Shown piece after piece: positions 1 to 10,240 of a DNA stretch of 64,000 nt. Every line of letters starts with the position of its first letter. Positions within the stretch are counted from its first letter, which is position 1. This stretch comes from Schizochytrium sp. CCTCC M209059 (Eukaryota; Sar; Bigyra; Thraustochytrida; Thraustochytriidae). The stretch lies in NCBI GenBank assembly GCA_000818945.1, contig KN805394.1:1-64000 (forward strand), written 5' to 3'. Under the pieces are notes generated by a model, which was not told the origin of the DNA, did no database searches, and was given only the letters and a program-made list of their open reading frames with translations. The position numbers and the translations under genes were made by a program.

Positions 1-996
1 CGATGGGGCTCTGCGCGGTCTCTGTCCTCTTTCCCTCCTTTCCGCTGCTTTGCCTTTCCTCTCTTTTCCTGGTATCTCTGCTATGATCTTTTCCTTTCCT
101 CTCTTTTCCTGGTATCTCTGATCTTTTCCTTTCATTTTCTTTCCTTTCCTTTCCTTTCCTTTCCTTTCCTTTCCTTTCCTTTCCTTTCCTTTCCTCTCTT
201 TTCCTGGTATCTCTGCTCTGATCTTTTCCTTTCTTTTTTCCTCTGTGCGAGCAAGGCGCAGCAAGGCGACGCGTCGCGCGAGACCAGGGCTGGCGGGGCC
301 GGCTAGCTATAGCCTGCAGGTTGCGTCGTGGGAGCTCGCGAGGACGTACTACGTAGGTGGGTAGATAGCATGGTGGAAATGCGAAGCAGGAGCCCGAATG
401 AATGCTCGTGCGCGAAGGGCTCGCTCACGGAGTCATCGCTCGCGGGCCCAGACGAGTGTTGCTGTCTGGGGAAAGCAGCGGCGGTGCCTGTCCGCGGCTT
501 GGCAGACAGCCAGACAGACAGACAGACACCTACCTTGTCGGCCGCTCTGGCTGTGACTATCGCTCGCTCGAGATCGATCCATCGATCGATCAATCAATCA
601 TCCAATCAACCAATGAAAGAATCGCTCAATCAATCAACCAATCAATCCTAAGATGCATGCCATGCGAATCTTTCTTCATGGCTATGGCTGGTCGGACTGA
701 AGGCGAGACGTCATCGAGGATAAAACGGTGCATCGCAACGGATCGTTTTAGGTAGGTGCCATGAACGGAGACAGTGGCGAGCGACAACGTTTCGTGAGGC
801 GAGGCGAGACGCGCGAGCCTCGGACGTGCCTGGGGCGGCACGAGGCGCGCTCGCGCGCATAACCTCGTCGCGCGGGCCTTTGCGCTTGCGCTTGGGAGGT
901 TTGCGTGCGTGGCACACGCACCAAACACTACACTACCCAGAATAGCGCCAACCCCGAAAACTCGTTGGAGCGCACAGCGAAATCCAGCAAAAAATA
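1..996. other. Upstream non-coding region of the first gene
   Basis: This stretch holds the pyrimidine repeats (60-235), a (CAGA)n run near 511-526, and an imperfect ATCG/CAAT repeat at about 570-650. Short open frames on both strands lack conserved motifs and look like chance frames in repeat-rich DNA. The last ~100 bases are presumably the promoter and 5' leader of the gene starting at 997; no clear TATA box is visible. Confidence 0.6.
60..235. repeat. Pyrimidine-rich imperfect repeat and TTTCC microsatellite
   Basis: Three imperfect copies of a unit containing 'ctcttttcctggtatctctg' begin near 60, 101 and 193. A pure (TTTCC)n run of about 138-195 lies between the second and third copies. 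The block is strongly strand-biased (C/T on the plus strand). No coding signal is seen. Confidence 0.9.
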
Positions 997-3900
997 ATGG
1001 CAGGAAGACGCGAGGACAGCAGAGGTCTTGGACAGGAATGGCGCGGGTGGGACCTCGACGACACGGATGAACACGTGGTACCCACGGCTGAAACCCATGC
1101 CAAAAATGCTGATGCAGTGAAGAACCATGCAGACACCCATCACAAAAAGTCCAAAAAGAAGAAGAACAACAAGAAAGAGGACAATATCGCCGCGAAGAAG
1201 CTGCCAAACTACAATGTCGACGTGACTGATCAGATTGTGCTCGATGATGAAAAGGGCATCGTTATTACTCAGGCCGACATCGATGCAGCTCTCCAAGAGC
1301 TTGGTCTGGAAGAAGGCATTATTGCATCCGTCGAGGTTGACCCGCGTGATGCGCAGCGCAGTCGTGACCTTGCCGCGCCCTCGCACGAACGAAAAAGGCG
1401 ACCTTTTCTGCGAAGAGGACTCCTCGAGCGACGTAATCGAGTCAACGCAGAAGCAAGCCAAGCCAAACGCAAATACCTTGATCAGCAAGTATTGCTAAAG
1501 GACGAGCAACACATCGTCTACACGCGACGCACGTTGGCAGACGTGAAAACCCGAATGCCATTCCACAGCGATTGTGCATATGGCCGAGGCTCGGCATTGC
1601 CCATTGGGTTTGCAGACCGAGCCCTTATTAAAGCTCTTCAAGAACGTGCGCTTGCAGGAGATCGCAAGGCAAGAAGAACGCTTCGGCGCATCTTTGGCCC
1701 CTCTGATGATGGTGATAGCGATGATGAAAGTGCATCCGCAGAAAGCGAAGGAGAAGCAGGGAACAGCGAGCTCAAGGCTTCTGAGGGAAATGATTCATTC
1801 GAGGTGCTTGATATCGATTTGCCACGGCCATCAGAACATCCAAACTCCCCTTCACGTGCTGGCTCGCCTCCTTCACGTGGAGGGCCAACGTCCCCCCTCT
1901 TTCGCTCACCTTCTCGCCTTCCTGCACCTGTTGCTCGTGCAGATGCGCTTACATACCGCAATGACGAAGGTACCAAGGCCATGGCCGTGACGTGCACACC
2001 AAGGTCTGAGTACAACTCTGACGACTCTCTTTCTGACAAAGATGACCCGTACGCAAACGATAAGGCAAGAAGAAGGAGGAAAAAGAAGAACAGAAAGCTT
2101 AGTCTGGCTGGTTCGAGTGCAAACAACACTCCGAGGGGCGGATCGAGTTCCAAAAAGAAAAGGCAGCACGTCACAATGGAAGAAGCGCTCTCATGGTTTG
2201 ATGACTTCGAGCTCAACTCGGACGATCGTTTCTTGGTCGCAGCAGAGCAAGCAGGCTGGCGCGCGTGGCTTCTTGCCGAGGAGAAACGCGAGCTCGAAGA
2301 ATGGCTTGCCCTGTCTGAAGACATTCCTGATCCAGAAAAGACGGCGCCTAGTTTACTGCGGCTCGAAATGCGTCTCGCATCTTCCTTTGCGCCTTTGTGG
2401 CTAAAAGATGGCACGAATGACCATGAAGACACGGAGATTGCCTTTCCACCCCCTTCGCCCTCCGAAAGGGCTGTAGAGTGGCCCTCTGGTCTTCTCAAAT
2501 GGTGGTTGTCTCCTGCGAACGAATCCCGCCGGCGGCGCTTTCTCGACGTCGAGGCGCGACACGCCTGCGTGTCTGACTTTGTGCGTTCGCAGGCCGAAAA
2601 GTACGAAATTGGTGCCGTCGAGCCCGCTGACGCAGATTCCAGTGACCGAGAGACGCGCCAACGATGGCGAAACTTCCGAACATGGTATTTTTCGTCCGAT
2701 GCAACGATTGGTCGACAGCAATTTCTCACGGCCGAGGTGAACCGACTTGCGCAGGCTTGGGAGACCGAGTGGGCCAAATGGGTTCGTTTTGCGCACGACC
2801 GGCAACTTCTAGACGGGGCTACAAAAGCTCTGCTCGGCGACAAACCCTTGCGGTGGGCGCTCGTGTCTGCCTTTGTAGACGACTTGACCCCAGTCACGGA
2901 AGAGCTCGTCTTGCGAGAAACATGGGGCGAGTCTCTCACGTGGGCCAATATGTCCGAGGAGGAGCGCCGTACGGAGGCCAATGTCGCTCTGTACGATCAG
3001 ATTGTGCGCTCGATCGCTAAAAGTGAGAACATATTGCCGCAAGCAAAACGCCACGCACGCCATCCTGAGAACCATAATTATGATGTGGACACGTCCCCCG
3101 AGGACGTCAACATTGAGTCGGACCCAGACGAATGTTCAGACGATGACTCCTTTTCAAGCGACGGCGACGAAGACGACGACATGGGGCCGGAACGACTGAA
3201 CGAGGAGCACATGGAGATCTTCATGATGTGGTTTCCAGGAAATGCGCAGGTGCGAGGAAATTTTTTGCGCCGGGAAATCCAATGCGCTGCAGCGGATTTC
3301 GTCAAAGATCGCCCTTTGTTTGCCGGAGCCATCAGTTACAGTGCCAGCGATCCAAGCACCGAAAAGGAGACCGATGTGCTTCGTCGGAAGATGTCCGTAT
3401 CCGCGGGAGTATGGAGCGACAAACGAATGGGTGAACAGCGGAACTCGATTCTCTCCGAGGCGTCAGCTCTTCAAGAACTCCGGGACGCGCTTTCCAACAG
3501 TGGAAAGTTCTCAGTCCTCGATGTCGACGAAGGTGACGGTGCGTTTCCATCCGACCTGGAGTCTGCGACAGAAAGTGAGCTTGACGAGGCCACAAGTTTC
3601 AAAGACCCGACAAATAAAAGTATTGAAGACACGATCTCGTATCGTCGTCAAGATCTTGATGATGCCAAACGAGACCTTGAGGAAGCACGAAGGCTCTACG
3701 AGGAAATCTGCAATAAATGTGATGCTTCAGAGGCCGCACGATTGGCCCGTGTTGGACAGGAGTTCGATGAAGCGAGTGATAATATAAGACGCAGATCCGT
3801 GCGCAAAGCTCGACGCGTCTCTCGCATCCTCGACGCCCATGAAAGACTTGTGAAACTCGAAGCGCTTCAGGAAGCGTGCGACGCAGAGGTCGATGCATTG

Positions 3901-6171
3901 CGACTCGAACACCGCGCGTCTACAGTGGCGGAGCGGCACTCGATCGCAGTGATTCGACGCATGTGTGAGCTGCACATGAAAACTGTCGAAGAAGCGCATA
4001 GGCAAGCGCAAGAGAAGCTCCTTGAGGCGTTGCGAGCCGAAGCTGCGGAGGACGGGAGTACTAGTGCGTCGAGCAAATCATCCTCTGGAGCACTGCACAG
4101 AAATAACACGATGCTCGAGCGCTCAGAAAAGCGTCTGCTTGCAACAAAGCAACTTGCCAAACTTTTGGGGGGCATGGATAACATCGACAATGAGATTCCA
4201 CAGCGAGTCGCGCGACACAGTATTCGCAAGCGGTCTATTTTTGAGAGTATGCATACGGTCTCCCAAGCTTGCGTCGGATCCCAGCGTGCGATTCTTAAGC
4301 TTCGGCAAGGTTCTTCGTTGCTCAAGGATGAGCTATGCAAGGAGCTCCAGGCCACGGCCGGCGCTTCTTTTGTTGGCGCTGATCCAATCTCGGACCCAAC
4401 CATGAATTCCTTCAAGACGTGGTACTCGGAAAACAAGAATGTGAGAATGAAATATCTCCAAAATCGCATAACCAAGCTCGACAATTACCGAACTGCAATG
4501 CTCGAGCGCGGCCAGGGACGACGTCTCATTGGTCGCGGTATCTTTGCTCCGGAAGAGGACCTCGAAGTCCCACCTGTGGACGCCGCCGCGATGCGACGAA
4601 TCAAGTTGAAAAGGCTGCACGGTCTGTTTCGCCCCGAAGAGCTTGAGGCCGATGACGAAGCCATGCGTCGCGCAGAATTGCAAGGCCAGGAAGCTCTCGA
4701 ACACGAATTGCAGGGACTGATGGATCAGGAGCGACGTGGAATGCGCAAAAATCTTATGCGCGAAATTGCCAGAGAGGTGCTGGACGCCTTTCACCGCAAA
4801 CACTTTGACATGGAGGAGGTCACCACATCCGTTTTGGGTTCGATTCGCTTTGCGGGAGCGGTTCGTCCGCAGGCTGTCGAACTGATTGGTCAGGCACGAT
4901 TTGCAAATGGTTCAGGACTTGAAAATGGCGACGAGGAGTACGAGCGCGACTTGGAACGCTACGAAGCAGAGCGCGAGTGGCGCGCAAAGGAGGAGGAGCG
5001 TCGCAAGGCAGAACTGCGACTCATGCGTACCGAAGACGAGGAGCTGAGAAAGTTTTACACGCGAGAACGCAGGGCCTTGCTTATGGCCGAGGCCGAGGCA
5101 GAGCTCAATGCACGAGCTTTGCTGGAAAGAGACGAGGATCGGGAGCGCCGTGAGCATACGTCGGGGCTGTGTTGGCGGGAGCTTTGCGATCTGGATCGTC
5201 GTGAGATGGAGCGTGAAGACTACGAATCGCGGCAGCGCTGGCAGGAGATTGAGACACACGAAGCCGCCGAGGCACTTCGCATCCAGGAAGAGGCCAACCG
5301 CCAACTCGAGCTGCAGTTAGCTGAGGAAGAGGAACTGTGGCGAAATCTCGAAGAACGGCGTCGTGTGGCGCAGCAGGATGCGCTAGTCTCGTGCCGCGAG
5401 CTGCACGAAATGGCGGAAGAGGACTTACGCAGCAGCTACTATAATCGTATCTGGGAGGAGGAGCGCCATCGGCTTGCTCGACTGCGCTGGATGGAATCAG
5501 TCGCGTTTGCAAAGTTTGACCCCTTCTTCAAGACATCGGCGGGCGCCTCGTCTGCACGTCTTTATGCGGATGTAAAGGCAAACGGTAATGACGTTGGCGG
5601 CGACGACGATGATGACGACGAGGAGGAGAAGGAGCTGGCAGACTCAAACGATATTTCTTTCACAGACGAGCGCGCAGAAATGGACCATGCCGGTGGCAAA
5701 CGCGAAAAAAGGAATAAATGGGGAAGAGAAAAGTTGGACGCCCCCACGATTTCATCACGGAGGGACCGGCACGAAACGTTTCGTGTGGCGAATCGAATCA
5801 AGTTTCTTGCACCACTTTCGAATAGATACCAGCAGATGATTGGTATTCCTGCAAGCTGCAGGACAAGTGATACGTACACGCGCAAGTTCCGGTCTCTACG
5901 CAAGCTGAAAAAACAGCAACACGATCTTCATCAATCACACTATTCGCAAGAAGAACCATCGATTGGTACGGACGGCAGCCCTAGCAAGCCATCGTTGGAG
6001 TCCGCCATGCAGCATGAAATTGAAGCCGAGCTCGCTGCTCAGCGTGGTCGAATGAGAGCGGCCAAGCGAGCGGCACGCGCAGCCATCGAGCTGCAGAGAC
6101 AGCAGGCTCTGGAGGCCGCAGGTAAGGTCGTGCGTCCGTCTATTGCTGTAAAAGGTGCTCCAGCCTGGTAA
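997..6171 (+). CDS. Large charged coiled-coil protein with internal Trp-aromatic repeats, function unknown
   Basis: A single uninterrupted frame of 1,724 residues starts at an ATG preceded by an A-rich leader (aaaaaataATGG) and ends in TAA. I do not recognise the family. Residues 1-110 are Lys-rich and low complexity; about 240-400 is Ser/Asp/Glu-rich and probably disordered. Five dispersed copies of a motif like [F/L]xxW[F/Y/W]...[F/Y]Lxx[E/I/A] occur near residues 397, 499, 559, 741 and 1139. About 880-1010 and 1290-1510 are Arg/Glu-rich with strong coiled-coil character, and the second stretch has two CxREL/CRELxxM-like segments near 1390 and 1465. An acidic run (GGDDDDDDDEEE) lies near 1533. 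No signal peptide or membrane segment is obvious. A cytoskeletal or scaffold role is possible but is only inference. Confidence 0.85.
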   Translation: MAGRREDSRGLGQEWRGWDLDDTDEHVVPTAETHAKNADAVKNHADTHHKKSKKKKNNKKEDNIAAKKLPNYNVDVTDQIVLDDEKGIVITQADIDAALQELGLEEGIIASVEVDPRDAQRSRDLAAPSHERKRRPFLRRGLLERRNRVNAEASQAKRKYLDQQVLLKDEQHIVYTRRTLADVKTRMPFHSDCAYGRGSALPIGFADRALIKALQERALAGDRKARRTLRRIFGPSDDGDSDDESASAESEGEAGNSELKASEGNDSFEVLDIDLPRPSEHPNSPSRAGSPPSRGGPTSPLFRSPSRLPAPVARADALTYRNDEGTKAMAVTCTPRSEYNSDDSLSDKDDPYANDKARRRRKKKNRKLSLAGSSANNTPRGGSSSKKKRQHVTMEEALSWFDDFELNSDDRFLVAAEQAGWRAWLLAEEKRELEEWLALSEDIPDPEKTAPSLLRLEMRLASSFAPLWLKDGTNDHEDTEIAFPPPSPSERAVEWPSGLLKWWLSPANESRRRRFLDVEARHACVSDFVRSQAEKYEIGAVEPADADSSDRETRQRWRNFRTWYFSSDATIGRQQFLTAEVNRLAQAWETEWAKWVRFAHDRQLLDGATKALLGDKPLRWALVSAFVDDLTPVTEELVLRETWGESLTWANMSEEERRTEANVALYDQIVRSIAKSENILPQAKRHARHPENHNYDVDTSPEDVNIESDPDECSDDDSFSSDGDEDDDMGPERLNEEHMEIFMMWFPGNAQVRGNFLRREIQCAAADFVKDRPLFAGAISYSASDPSTEKETDVLRRKMSVSAGVWSDKRMGEQRNSILSEASALQELRDALSNSGKFSVLDVDEGDGAFPSDLESATESELDEATSFKDPTNKSIEDTISYRRQDLDDAKRDLEEARRLYEEICNKCDASEAARLARVGQEFDEASDNIRRRSVRKARRVSRILDAHERLVKLEALQEACDAEVDALRLEHRASTVAERHSIAVIRRMCELHMKTVEEAHRQAQEKLLEALRAEAAEDGSTSASSKSSSGALHRNNTMLERSEKRLLATKQLAKLLGGMDNIDNEIPQRVARHSIRKRSIFESMHTVSQACVGSQRAILKLRQGSSLLKDELCKELQATAGASFVGADPISDPTMNSFKTWYSENKNVRMKYLQNRITKLDNYRTAMLERGQGRRLIGRGIFAPEEDLEVPPVDAAAMRRIKLKRLHGLFRPEELEADDEAMRRAELQGQEALEHELQGLMDQERRGMRKNLMREIAREVLDAFHRKHFDMEEVTTSVLGSIRFAGAVRPQAVELIGQARFANGSGLENGDEEYERDLERYEAEREWRAKEEERRKAELRLMRTEDEELRKFYTRERRALLMAEAEAELNARALLERDEDRERREHTSGLCWRELCDLDRREMEREDYESRQRWQEIETHEAAEALRIQEEANRQLELQLAEEEELWRNLEERRRVAQQDALVSCRELHEMAEEDLRSSYYNRIWEEERHRLARLRWMESVAFAKFDPFFKTSAGASSARLYADVKANGNDVGGDDDDDDEEEKELADSNDISFTDERAEMDHAGGKREKRNKWGREKLDAPTISSRRDRHETFRVANRIKFLAPLSNRYQQMIGIPASCRTSDTYTRKFRSLRKLKKQQHDLHQSHYSQEEPSIGTDGSPSKPSLESAMQHEIEAELAAQRGRMRAAKRAARAAIELQRQQALEAAGKVVRPSIAVKGAPAW

Positions 6172-7247
6172 AATTCATTCCTTTACTCATGTGAACATAA
6201 TGCCAAGGAAGATCAGTCGTGGGTCTGATTTTGAAAAGCAACGTGAAAGAATAATTATACTATACGCCGTGCATGTATGTATGTATGTATGTATGTATGT
6301 ATGTATGTATGTATGTATGTATGTATGTATGTATGTATGTATGTATGTATGTATGTATGTATGTATGTATGTATGTATGTATGTATGTATGTATGTATGT
6401 ATGTATGTATGTATGTATGTATGTATGTATGTATGTATGTATGTATGTATGTATGTATGTATGTATGTATGTATGTATGTATGTATGTATGTATGTATGT
6501 ATGTATGTATGTATGTATGTATGTATGTATGTATGTATGTATGTATGTATGTATGTATGTATGTATGTATGTATGTATGTATGTATGTATGTATGTATGT
6601 ATGTATGTATGTATGTATGTATGTATGTATGTATGTATGTATGTATGTATGTATGTATGTATGTATGTATGTATGTATGTATGTATGTATGTATGTATGT
6701 ATGTATGTATGTATGTATGTATGTATGTATGTATGTATGTATGTATGTATGTATGTATGTATGTATGTATGTATGTATGTATGTATGTATGTATGTATGT
6801 ATGTATGTATGTATGTATGTATGTATGTATGTATGTATGTATGTATGTATGTATGTATGTATGTATGTATGTATGTATGTATGTATGTATGTATGTATGT
6901 ATGTATGTATGTATGTATGTATGTATATATGAATGAATGAATGAATGAATAAATGCCAATGTAATTGCTGATTGGGCCCTATCGCCGCTCGAAAGGAGTT
7001 TTGGCAATTTTTTGTAAGACCAGGCTTGGCATGAGTAGCTAACTTGAATACGAAAAAGCTTATTGGTGCGTGCTTGAATTTGCTTGGAAAAAAACGAAGG
7101 CGACTACAGGAGAAGGCTTGCCGTCCATAAACAGTTGACGAAGCAGAATGCTCTTTTCCGTTTCCTTTTCCTTCATCTTTTCTTTTCTTTTTCCCATCTT
7201 TCATGGGAAGGAAGGAAGGAAGGTCATGCTTTTTGCGCGCAAAGCAA
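6172..7247. other. Intergenic region dominated by the ATGT array
   Basis: The region lies between two convergent genes. Apart from the microsatellite it has an AATAAA at 6948-6953, which could be a distant plus-strand poly(A) signal, and a T/C-rich stretch at 7150-7205. No credible gene is seen. Confidence 0.7.
6273..6924. repeat. Perfect (ATGT)163 microsatellite
   Basis: 652 bases of uninterrupted ATGT tetranucleotide (TACA on the other strand), followed by a short ATAT transition and about five GAAT units ending in AATAAATG. No substitution is visible along the array. Frames read through it in any phase give meaningless CMYV or IHTY peptides. Confidence 0.98.
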
Positions 7248-8390
7248 TCATTCGGCAGCCCGCTCCTTTTCTTTACGCTCGGCCTCGAGGGTACCGGCAG
7301 CCTGAACTCGGAGCTCAGCCCCAGGCCATAGTCCAGCGCTTTGCAGGGTCTTGTCATAAGATGCATTAAGCTCTATGACATGCGGCGGATACAAGGTTGC
7401 ATTGACGAGCTCCCAAGCGCCAGATTCCAACTTGCGCGGAATGAGGCTGCTGTGCTCTGCGCCAAGCCACATGATGATACCCTTCACAACATCGTCTGCA
7501 TTGAAGCGGCGCTCGACAACATTCTCTCCAAAATAGACGCGGACGCGGGTGGTTCCCGCGATACCGACTTCAGGCTCCACTGGGACGCTTGAGACATACT
7601 CCAATCTTCGTTCTGCTTCCTCAGCATTGGCACTGTTGCGAGAGTCCTCAATCGCTTCCATGAATGCGGCACGGTCTTGTGCCATAGTATACATGGACGA
7701 GTTCTGCGTGTTCTCGAGCGCCCCCTTGGCAAGCCAAAGCCGGGCGGGATCTTCGGCGCCGCGCAGCACAAGCCAGTCCCCGGTCTGCACAAAGCCAACC
7801 AGTTTAAGAAGGTCAATGCCCGCGTTTCCAGCAGTACCCACGGTAGCCATGAAGCGTCGATTCGTCAGCTTGATTTCGCGGTACTTGCGCACGCCCGGGT
7901 TCTCAATGATGGTCTTGATCATGTACACGAGCTGATCGACAGCTCTGGGAAAGTTGGCGAGTTCACCGCAAATGACTTCCAAACGCGTCTCGAAGGAGCG
8001 CGGCGAGGTCGGCCGGGCAGCAGCAGGCGCATTGTGTTCTTGTCGTCCGCTGCCCGAGCGTGCACGGCCCATGGCGGTCCTAATTTGATTCAGAGGGTTC
8101 CTCGCGGCGTGCCTTGCCTGGCGCGCCTCTGCGGCTGCAGCGCGAACTTCTCTTGCTGACGGTGCCGCTGGCGTTGACCTTTCTGTCTCCGAGGACGAAG
8201 AAGGTGCTGCGAGGAGCACGGCGACCGCTGCGTCAACGTTGCCGTCGCTCTCCCGGAGCGCGGAGAGCGCGGAACTCGCCTCAAAGCCCATTTGCACGAG
8301 GCGGTCCACCTTGGCCTGCTCCGAGGCGCTCGCCACGCGGAGGTCTCCGAGCTCGCTCCCGCTCAGCCGCTTCCACAGCGCGTTCATCAT
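7248..8390 (-). CDS. UBA-PUB-UBX domain protein, probable p97/Cdc48 cofactor
   Basis: The protein has 380 residues from the first ATG (8390; a second ATG follows directly). The frame extends upstream without ATG into a Ser/Cys-coding GAGCAC repeat, which is judged to be leader. In order: a UBA domain (about residues 23-60, with the MGF motif in LVQMGFEAS), an Ala/Arg-rich linker, a PUB/PUG domain (about 140-232, a Cdc48/p97 C-tail binding fold), and a C-terminal UBX/ubiquitin-like domain (about 280-365). Such proteins recruit Cdc48/p97 to ubiquitylated substrates in ER-associated degradation and endolysosomal sorting. PUB plus UBX resembles UBXD1/UBXN6; the added N-terminal UBA is less usual. 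The architecture is well supported by sequence patterns, but the exact orthologue is not certain. Confidence 0.8.
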   Translation of the reverse strand: MMNALWKRLSGSELGDLRVASASEQAKVDRLVQMGFEASSALSALRESDGNVDAAVAVLLAAPSSSSETERSTPAAPSAREVRAAAAEARQARHAARNPLNQIRTAMGRARSGSGRQEHNAPAAARPTSPRSFETRLEVICGELANFPRAVDQLVYMIKTIIENPGVRKYREIKLTNRRFMATVGTAGNAGIDLLKLVGFVQTGDWLVLRGAEDPARLWLAKGALENTQNSSMYTMAQDRAAFMEAIEDSRNSANAEEAERRLEYVSSVPVEPEVGIAGTTRVRVYFGENVVERRFNADDVVKGIIMWLGAEHSSLIPRKLESGAWELVNATLYPPHVIELNASYDKTLQSAGLWPGAELRVQAAGTLEAERKEKERAAE

Positions 8391-8456
8391 CCTCGCCTCG
8401 TCGGACGGCCTCTCTCCTGCCTCAATCGACCTCGGGCGCGAGCACGAGCACGGGCG

Positions 8457-8500
<44 letters not shown>

Positions 8501-9091
8501 TGCCGCGCGCACAACTCAAATAAATGTCTCGCGCCGCTCGACGCCGACCGAGGCAGGCGGGTGGCGCTCGCGGCTCCGCGCGCGGGGCGGGGCGGCGGCC
8601 TCGCGCTGTGCGGCGTCTGCGCTCCGTGCCGGCGCTTCGACCTCGCTCGCGGGAGTCGGGCCTCTGGCGCTCCGCTCGATCGGGGTTTGCTCGCTTGCTT
8701 GTTCGTCACCGGCCGGGCGAACTTCGAACGAACTGTGAACTCGAGTCGGTCGGGCCAGCCTCTTCGTTTCCGCGGATAACGCACTTGCGCCGGCTAGCGG
8801 GCACTGCGACAGTGGAGGATTGTAAAGTCTACGAACATTCGCGAAGGTCTATTTCTTTCTTTCTTTTCTATTCTTTCTTTCTTTCTTTTCTATTCTTTCT
8901 GAGGCCTTGAAGGGGAAGAAGAAGCTGTTACGTACTCGAATGGTGAGAGAGATGATCGTCTGCTGCGTGGATGGAGAGAGAGGTATACCTTATCGCGTCA
9001 CCGATCCGTTTGCAAGACTTGACACGGGATGATGGATGGATTTTATGTATTTATAGAATAGGAAAGCAGAGACAAGTCGCATCTTCACATT
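8391..9091. other. Intergenic region, UBX 5' side / desaturase 3' side
   Basis: This contains the GAGCAC repeat, a GC-rich stretch to about 8780 that is presumably promoter/leader of the minus-strand UBX gene, and a T-rich (TTTC)n block at 8852-8900. Frames on both strands are GC-rich chance frames without recognisable motifs. Confidence 0.6.
8436..8502. repeat. GAGCAC hexanucleotide repeat in the UBX gene leader
   Basis: An imperfect then perfect (GAGCAC)n run on the plus strand lies 46-112 bases upstream of the minus-strand start codon at 8390, so the leader transcript would read GTGCTC units. A similar array in opposite orientation precedes the SH3 gene at 59729. Confidence 0.9.
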
Positions 9092-10240
9092 TTAGTGCGC
9101 TTTGGTTTTGACGATGTCCTGCTCGCCCTCAAACAAGTGCTCCGCATACTTGCGGTCATCTTGGCGAAGCGTGCCGAACATCCAGTCCCAAAGAACCATG
9201 GTGGCGCCATAGTTGAGATGGAAGAACTCGTGGTGATTGTCATGGAATGACGTGGAAGGAACCCAAGGAAGGTCGCCGTCAAAGTCGACGCCTGAATGGT
9301 CGATCTGGCTATGGTAAGCAATGAAGATCGCAGCGCTTAGAAATGACATGAGATGGACCGGAAAGACGGCACAATAACCGATTCCCGCCGTTTGATAAGA
9401 CATGTACTCGAGAGGGTGCATAGCGTAGGCTCCAAAGGCCGTCGGCTGCTTGTACCGATGATGCCACTTGTGAATATACTTGTAAATTCTCTTGTGGTGA
9501 ATCGAACGGTGGATCCAGTAGCTGCAAAACTCGATCCACATGTAAACCATGGCGCAGTCCCTCAGATAGTGCCCGAGTCCGCTTGTTCCCGAGGTGTAGT
9601 AAACCTTGAGAAAGGGCCAGTTTTGATGCCACAAGAAAAGACCTGTCCCCAGGACACCCGAAAGGAAACCATTGAAGCAACCGCTCAGCATCTCTTCGCG
9701 CAAAAGTACCTCGCTTGGAAATTTTTTCGGTTGACACTTCCATAGTTTGGCCTCGTGGCGTCTCTTCTCGTAAAACTCCCGATGAATACTGCTCGCACTC
9801 AAATAGTAGAGCAAAAGCGTACAAGTACCAGATGTGAGCAGGCACAAGATGACAAAGCCTGGGTCCGCGCACAGCTCTTCAACATAGGCCGAAGTATGAC
9901 CATTGTAGATGGCAGCGTTTGCATCCTTCAAAAGTAATGCGCGGCCTTCCCCGGTCGTAGCGTTGACCGCCGTCGCGACAGCCGCTGCGAACACGTTTTC
10001 ATCTCCTCTATGCTTGACCGCATGGTACGTTTTGAGGGCCATCATCACGCCAAGTGCTCCGACAAGCATGACTGCTCCCGATCCCGCCGCGGCTGCGACA
10101 GCTGAGAGCGTCACGAATCGCAGGTATTTGTTCCCAAGCCCTAGCGTATCCACCTTGCCCTCGCGGTACCAAAAGAACTTGGACGAGGCCGGGTACACGC
10201 GTTCATGGACGCCGCGCAGCCCACACCCCAGACTCTCCAT
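9092..10240 (-). CDS. Fatty acid hydroxylase / sterol desaturase superfamily protein
   Basis: This is a 382-residue membrane di-iron enzyme. Three His clusters typical of the superfamily are present: HRSIHH near residue 245, HKWHH near 258, and HDNHHEFFH near 335. Together with the intervening YAMHPLEY segment they resemble sterol C-5 desaturases and C-4 methyl oxidases. Hydrophobic segments near residues 45-70, 130-150, 185-205 and 290-312 fit an ER membrane protein with the His boxes on the cytosolic face. The substrate cannot be decided from sequence alone: sterol C5(6)-desaturase, C4-methyl oxidase and fatty-acyl or sphingoid hydroxylase are all possible. The start is a good ATG at 10240, and no intron is needed. 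Confidence 0.82.
   Translation of the reverse strand: MESLGCGLRGVHERVYPASSKFFWYREGKVDTLGLGNKYLRFVTLSAVAAAAGSGAVMLVGALGVMMALKTYHAVKHRGDENVFAAAVATAVNATTGEGRALLLKDANAAIYNGHTSAYVEELCADPGFVILCLLTSGTCTLLLYYLSASSIHREFYEKRRHEAKLWKCQPKKFPSEVLLREEMLSGCFNGFLSGVLGTGLFLWHQNWPFLKVYYTSGTSGLGHYLRDCAMVYMWIEFCSYWIHRSIHHKRIYKYIHKWHHRYKQPTAFGAYAMHPLEYMSYQTAGIGYCAVFPVHLMSFLSAAIFIAYHSQIDHSGVDFDGDLPWVPSTSFHDNHHEFFHLNYGATMVLWDWMFGTLRQDDRKYAEHLFEGEQDIVKTKAH

Noticed and set aside
626..1488. Two minus-strand frames of about 190 codons upstream of and across the first gene start
   Set aside because: They overlap the start of the large plus-strand gene, have no conserved motif and match the composition of antisense frames.
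1638..2981. 447-codon minus-strand frame inside the first gene
   Set aside because: Ser/Arg-rich antisense shadow of a well-formed plus-strand frame; no motif and no start context.
6155..7366. Long frames on both strands through the ATGT array (CMYV and IHTY repeats)
   Set aside because: Pure consequence of a 4-bp repeat, which has no stop in any frame; no protein family looks like this.
8391..8519. Ser/Cys-repeat N-terminal extension of the UBX protein
   Set aside because: It has no ATG and is a translation of the GAGCAC array.
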